A DNA stretch of 64,000 nucleotides from Theocolax elegans (taxonomy: Eukaryota; Arthropoda; Insecta; Hymenoptera; Cerocephalidae), in assembly GCA_026168455.1 (NCBI GenBank), contig CM047427.1:60527249-60591248 (forward strand), read 5' to 3'. The notes beneath the pieces were generated by a model that had not been told where the DNA came from, did no database searches, and was given only the letters and a program-made list of their open reading frames with translations. Below are positions 58,615 through 64,000 of this stretch, one piece after another. The position numbers and the translations under genes are program-made. Each line of letters starts with the position of its first letter. Positions within the stretch are counted from its first letter, which is position 1.

Positions 58615-59290
58615 ATTATGTTAAATTTTGGTTATAAGTTACGATACATGTTTAAATTGTTCTTTATAACCAAAATTTAATATAACGATCCCGATTGGAA
58701 AAAACTTTGTGGCGTTTATCTGAGACGAGTGTGTAACCGGAACATCCAGACGAGGCCCTATCATGGTATCGGATGATGCCCCGGTAAGTTGCGTAACGGG
58801 GCGACGATTTGGCCCTTAAGATTTTACTCTACTTTTCTTTTGGTACCCATATCGGGGACAGATAAAGGCGACGTATGGCAGTCCTTAAAGTTTCAAATAC
58901 ATCATTATTTTTCAATTTTCTTGATTTAATTGGTTCTTCCCGCTGAAAGTTCTATTGGGTCCCTTATAAAATCAAATTTCTTTCTCCATTCGGTAATTAA
59001 ATCAGTCTCACAATCCTTTTTCCTAAATCGACACTTATTTCCCCATGCTCAGTATACATCCTAACCTAAAAAAGCACACCTCGTTAGATAATGAACAGCC
59101 TGTACTGAGCCATACTCGGGCCGTACTTCATTCCAATCTAGTTACATCAGGATTTGATGGGGTGAGATTAAGGCTAGCCATACATTTGGTTAACCACGCC
59201 GGGCCCTCGGACTCACCCCGTTACGCGCCATATTACGGGCCAGTTCAGTATACCACGTAAGCTATATAGCCTTAGCTATTTTCCGATCGG

Positions 59291-59368
59291 GATAGAAACA
59301 ATAAAATATCTTAGTTGGTAGAGCGACAGACTCTAAAGTAGAAGATCAAAGGTTCAAATCACCCGAAA
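59291..59368 (+). other. tRNA-like Pol III unit (right, element B)
   Basis: Plus sense: A box region TATCTTAGTTGG, B box GGTTCAAATCA, then a T-run at 59374-59382. It is more degraded than its mirror at 58538-58614, with which it shares GAGCGACAGACTC. Confidence 0.62.
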
Positions 59369-60136
59369 AATTATTTTTTTTTAAATTTAAAAAATTTTTT
59401 TGGTTTGTATAAAGCATCTTTAACTTATAAAAAAATTTATATGAATTTTTAGACCAGTTCAGTCCCGAGTTCAGCTCAGTGCCATTGAATGAACTCATAT
59501 AAAGTTTAGCTAAACTTAAACTTTATATGAAGTTAATATAAAGTTAACTTTTTTTACGCGAGTCAGTAAAGTCTTTTAATTGTAAGTTTCTGAAAGATAT
59601 CAGACAAAGAGAAATTGATAGTAGCATGCGTGCTGACCTCTTAAGATGTACATGTCTATCGACGAAAATCCGGAGTTTGAGTGCAATTTCCCTCGATGTC
59701 GGTATCTTCCATCCTAACTCATCTCCAATCATTCTCTCAACTTGAAGTCCCAAAATTTCAAATTGACCGCTGGTATGGAAAATCAAAGCGCTAAAGTAAT
59801 TATCGGGTATCGAGATGGTCATCGACACGAAAAGTCCTCCAATCATTTGAGAGATATGAGTGAGCTCGTAATTCGGACTTTTCGAGTAGTCGTACGGAAA
59901 ATAAGACTGGACAGGCAGGTATCGGTCTCCATAGTCGGTGAGATTTGAGACGAGTCGTACTTTGAGTCCAAACAGGGGTGGTATCACGAAACCCGTGTAG
60001 CAAAGCCCCAGGACGATGTATCCACTTGTGGTGAAGATGCGAGCTTTACTAGCCTCTCGACGCATCGTTTCCAGTTCCCAGTTAAATTTGGTTCGTTCCC
60101 AGTCCCGCGTTACCGATGCAATCACCGGCTCAAGTG

Positions 60137-60550
60137 CTTTTATATTAAACTTTGTATTATATTCATGAAAAAGTTTTACTTATTCTATTTTTAGTTTTTG
60201 AATTGAGAGACTGGCATACGTAATTGTTACTGACGTACCAAAATAGTTAAATTATTTACTTATTTAATAACTAACAGTTGTTGCATTTGAAAAGGAGAAG
60301 AGCGAAGGAAAAAAGGTAGACGACGACATAGCATGCGAGGTTTGTATTCTAACCAGCAGACCATTCGCGATACGGAGCAACATTGATTAGTTCTGCACAC
60401 TTCTTATCGGTTACTTGTCTCCCCATACATTTCCTAAGTAAAAAAGTGAATAAAAAATTTGAAAATATTCACCAAGAGAGTTTTTAAACATTTGGGAAGG
60501 CCTGACTGTTTTTAACAAAAAAGCAATATTTCCAACCCAAAAATAATCTA
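60137..60550. other. upstream of OR exon 3; no exon 1-2 found
   Basis: Scanned for the exon-2 signature (complement of TGGGCACTGGG / CGCTTGATGGG) and not found here or further to 64000. Confidence 0.6.
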
Positions 60551-61271
60551 AGGGATCTACTCACTGCTCACCATCGGAAAAAATGCCTGCTTTTGAAAAC
60601 TTTTTTAAAGCATATTATGAACCATATTGATATAAATATTGTTAGGTATGATAAATAATGTCTTAAACTATATAAATTTTTTTTAAATTCATTTTATTTA
60701 AATTTTGTGTACAAAAACCGTGGCTGAACGTAAGTCCTAAAATATGAGCGAGGTAAACGGTACCACTATTTTAAGTAAAACTATTCAACCGATCCTCTTA
60801 AAATTTAAAATACGTATAACACGTATTCTACACATAAAAACCTAGGTCCGCAAGCTATTTTATATTAAAATGTTACATTTTTACTACATTTTAATCTCAT
60901 AAAATAGCAAAAAAAGGTTATTTTATTCGTTTTTTTGGCCACTATTTTATCATCTGTTGCTAAATATTTGTAAATATAATTTCCGATTCTAGCTACAGCC
61001 ATATTGAATCTAAAAAATTTCGATTTTTGTGTTTCAGACAAGCCGTTTTTCAGAAAATGATGGTACCATTTACCTCACTCATATTTTAGGACTTACGTTC
61101 AGCCACGGTTTTTGTTCACAATATTTAAATAAAATGGATTAAAAAAAGTTTATACAGCTTAAGACATTATTTATCATATACCTAACAATATTAATATGGT
61201 TCATAATATGCTTTAAAAAAGTTTCCAATAGCAGGCATTTTTCTAGGGCGAGTAGTGAGTAGACTCCTTGA
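60551..61271. mobile_element. foldback element
   Basis: The left arm GATCTACTCACTGCTCACCA and the right arm GGGCGAGTAGTGAGTAGAC, pairing onward through ATGCCTGC / GCAGGCAT and TAAGTCCTAAAATATGAGCG / CTCATATTTTAGGACTTA. The arms are about 220 bp and the centre AT-rich. Part of the centre (GATTTTTGTGTTTCAGA) resembles the centre of 39867-40463. Confidence 0.8.
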
Positions 61272-64000
61272 GTAACAATTTTGAAAAAATTTACATATAT
61301 TATTTAAAGCAAACTCGAGGGCCCGACGGTGTCCATATTTTGAAAATTGATCTATTACATTAAAAAAAGAAGAAAATTGTTATTTTAGAGTCTGGCATCC
61401 CCTTATCTTATTTCGTTCCGCCGGTAACAATTAGGTATACTACTCCCTTATCTCGCACATACACTTATATGAATGCATTTACTCAGACTTAATTAAATAA
61501 TCATAACCTTTCAATAACACAACTTACAATAAACTAGTTTTTTCCGCTATATTAATAATTCTTATAAAAAATTCAAACTTTTTCGATGTATTTAAGATTT
61601 TAGTCAAAATATTTCCGAAATACAGCAATTTTTGCATTTTTGTTTGGCCATCCGACATGTCTATTTGCGAAAGATCTAATATATTCTACAATAACAGAAA
61701 AATCTTAAAAAACAATTCGAAATTTCAATTAATTAATGAAAATGAACTTAAAGTTTTGTCTTCCTCATAGACTTCTATACTTCTTCTCTAATTTCTTTGA
61801 CAATACACTTTCTTCATCTTAACCACTACACGGAGAAATAATTTTAAGTCACTTTTACAAATATTTCGGATTAAATTTACTATATTTTAGGATAAATCGA
61901 GGACACACTTAATTTATAGCAAATATTATAATATTAATAGTGACACTTTAAATTCACGTTTGCAAATTTTATTATTTTAATTCATATAGCAGTTTTTGTA
62001 GAACGTTTTATTCAGCGACAACGTTCTCGACTAATTGTTATTGATGAATGCAATGTAATCAATTAATATGAAAAATTAATTATAAAATTATTTAGCATAA
62101 GGGAATTCCGCGACAGTACTTAATTTTATAGAATACTGTGTGTCACGGTGACCATTAAGGATCGTCCAGGGATGCATGCAGATCTCTGCGATTTGACAGA
62201 GAAATGTAACGAAAAGCTATTCACGGACCCAACTTAGCCCCTTGGAAACATAGCTAATTTATTATTATTTAGCTTTTTTCTGTAAAGAAGACAAGTGTCC
62301 GTTTAAGTCTTTGGCACGTAACTTAAAGTTAAACTTCACTTAGATGACTATTAGGCTAATCACAAGACAAGAAATCATTAAATATGCTCTTATCAACCTT
62401 CTAGTAAAACGAATAAAAAATCACCTTACATTGTAACATGAGTTATTAAGGTGAAGAGATTCAGTTGTAAAATATTCTCTGAAGATCAGTCATCAAGCTT
62501 AGCTCCATCAATCACCATTCTCATCATATTTAAAGAACGAATTTCGCCTAATGGTTTTAATATTTTCAATATTTTTGGTATGAAGAGATGCCTTCGTTTA
62601 TCAATAATCTATATGTATGTGCAGACTTTTAAAATGAAATATTATTGTGTTTTCGAGAAAAGTATTACCAAAAATATCAAGAGTGAACCTTAGCAGAGTG
62701 CAAAGACTTGACATTTTTGATAGGGGATTTTTCGAAAACGCAATAATATTTTAGTTTTAAATGTAACCTACAGTTCACAATACCTCTTCTTATTTTTTCA
62801 CAACCTATTTTATGTTTTATTAATTAATCAACAAAAATTGATTAGTATTACTATTCATTTTCAAATTATTACGAAAAAAATCATGGTGGTAGAACATAAT
62901 AGTGGCTATATGCTGTAGAAATTTCAAGCCATTCTATCGACTAGTTTTAGATACAAAAATAATAATCGAAAAATTGAGTTTTCTATTTTAAACGTTTTTG
63001 GACATAAAAATCTATCAATCCATTTACAATTTTAAGAAAAGGTAGTTTTTATGATAATAATGATATGTATATTTTTTTTAGCTACAAAGACTTATTATAA
63101 GCAAAGTAAGTGAGAATTATATTTATTAACGAAATGTTTTATTGTTCACATTTTTAAAACTAATCAGTAAAACTGATTTATAAATATCGTGGTAATAGAA
63201 AATATTCGGGATTATATTTTGTCATCAAGTGTTTCTAGAAAAAATATAATATAAAATAGTTGTTTTGAAAATTGTATTTCATGACAAAACATGTATGTAT
63301 TACATAATTGGAGTGATTATTCATATTGAGGATTTACGTGTATTCAGTCTATCGAAACATCTATTTAACTGCCACGATAATATTTCTACAAAGATATTTG
63401 TTTACTGTCGAAATTTTGATTCCAATGTTCACTTTGTTGAAACACATTTTTATATACGTAATCCTTTAATTGGTGAATAATATTTGTACAAATATATTTT
63501 TTTTAATATTTTTAATCAATGATCTACTAAAAATCTAAATATATAAATCTACGAAAAATAAAATATGATTAGGTCACAAGCACGATGCATAGCCTGCACT
63601 GAAATTTTTGGTGAACGATCAATGTCGCCGAGGATGATGAGTTCTCGTTTTATAAAAGTGAACGGAGTCACAAGCGTATGATGGTGACAGGAGACTATAA
63701 TATGTTACGAACAAAAGTTTCTCCGTGAAGCTGATTGTTTTTAAAATTTATTTTGGCATAATTATTTATTTCGAATTGTATTTTTTTGCAGTTTGAAGGC
63801 TAAGCTCCCACCTTGCTTGCTTGCGTTAGACGAGTATAATAGCTGCAATACAGCTTTAACCAATTCTTACAAAAATGTGTAAATGTGATAGACTTAAATT
63901 TTAACGATAGTTACCAGAAACTATAACGATTCAATAAATTACAAGAAATATATAACATACAAATACCAATAGTGACTTTCCAATATTAACAAACCACACA
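61272..64000. other. intergenic, AT-rich, minor repeats
   Basis: A single CACGGAGAAA-type MITE end at 61834. A small inverted repeat at 62629-62757 (TATTATTGTGTTTTCGA / TCGAAAACGCAATAATA). Near 63650 TATAAAAG precedes a short GC-richer stretch that could be a promoter. No gene is recognisable. Confidence 0.4.

Larger units (their letters stand above)
58320..59560. mobile_element. foldback element B with two outward tRNA-like units
   Basis: The outer arms at about 58345-58480 and 59415-59550 are inverted copies (CATATGAGTTCATCCAATGG / CCATTGAATGAACTCATAT; AGTTTAGCTAAACTT). Each arm ends in a tRNA-like unit facing outward: 58538-58614 (minus) and 59291-59368 (plus). A hairpin with the 17-bp perfect stem TTAAATTTTGGTTATAA lies at 58621-58680, in the same position as in element A. 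The core has inverted ends ATCCCGATTGGAAAA / TTTTCCGATCGGGAT (58689-59293). It sits within intron 3 of the third OR locus. No transposase seen. Confidence 0.8.
54376..60136 (-). pseudogene. odorant receptor, exons 3-7 only, with exons 6-7 duplicated
   Basis: Transcript order: exon 3 60136-59638, exon 4 57281-57182, exon 5 57111-56989, exon 6 55871-55713, exon 7 55574-55518 (TAA). A second exon 6 (54769-54608) and exon 7 (about 54479-54420) follow. Exon 3 is very like that of the OR at 20 kb. Exon 5 is 123 nt and open; exon 6 has NPRYVTAGKIFSLSLETYCS. No exon 1 or 2 can be found in the 3.9 kb upstream, where intron 2 is only about 0.7 kb in both paralogues. The exon-3 donor is a weak GTCAGC. 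Intron 3 has grown to 2.4 kb by two foldback insertions. The second exon 6 has a 4-bp insertion and a 1-bp loss. It is probably a pseudogene, unless exons 1-2 lie beyond the window. Confidence 0.82.

Noticed and set aside
63265..63480. 71-aa frame near the window end
   Set aside because: Composition is that of random AT-rich DNA, with no domain, splice context or similarity to neighbours.

Overview
The window is AT-rich eukaryotic DNA with spliced genes, GT-AG introns and dense transposon debris. It carries insect laccase-type multicopper oxidases, insect odorant receptors (ORs) and an R1-clade LINE. This fits an insect, and a hymenopteran such as an ant or wasp is my best inference, from the tandem OR copies sharing one gene structure and the repeat style. 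No species can be named from the sequence alone. A 100-N scaffold gap lies at 41538-41637.

Layout. (1) 0.6-17.7 kb, plus strand: a laccase cluster. It has the 3' end of one laccase (648-1617), a complete 10-exon laccase (11888-17646, about 649 aa), and between them a near-perfect 5.24-kb direct duplication that repeats only exons 1-5. (2) 18.4-22.1 kb, minus strand: a seven-exon OR gene with a 4-bp frameshifting duplication in exon 5. (3) 25-34.4 kb: a nearly full-length R1-clade LINE (ORF1 with CCHC knuckles, ORF2 with endonuclease and reverse transcriptase, minus strand), flanked on both sides by near-identical fragments of a related LINE and by TG microsatellites. (4) 34-44.8 kb: nested mobile elements. 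These include a large foldback carrying a divergent pair of tRNA-like Pol III units, two 149-bp TTAA-flanked MITEs, a second LINE split by a clean 442-bp tRNA-derived SINE, hAT-like remnants, more foldbacks, and a 323-bp solo LTR with a 4-bp target duplication. (5) 45.8-48.7 kb, minus: an intact seven-exon OR gene (412 codons). (6) 50-54 kb: foldback elements, a perfect 18-bp-stem palindrome and a diverged tandem repeat. (7) 54.4-60.1 kb, minus: a third OR locus with exons 3-7, exons 6-7 present twice, and no exon 1 or 2 in the window. Its intron 3 holds two foldbacks, one of them a second divergent tRNA-like pair.

How it fits together. The biology is two tandem gene families, laccase (extracellular phenol/catechol or metal oxidation) and odorant receptors (antennal olfaction, with Orco), embedded in transposon-rich DNA. 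Several duplications (laccase 5.24 kb, LINE ORF1 1.0 kb, OR exons 6-7) differ wholly or mostly by 1-4 bp indels. That pattern suggests noisy long-read assembly artefacts rather than evolution. The most unusual genuine-looking structure is the pair of foldback elements that each carry two outward-facing tRNA-like units with A box, B box and T-run.
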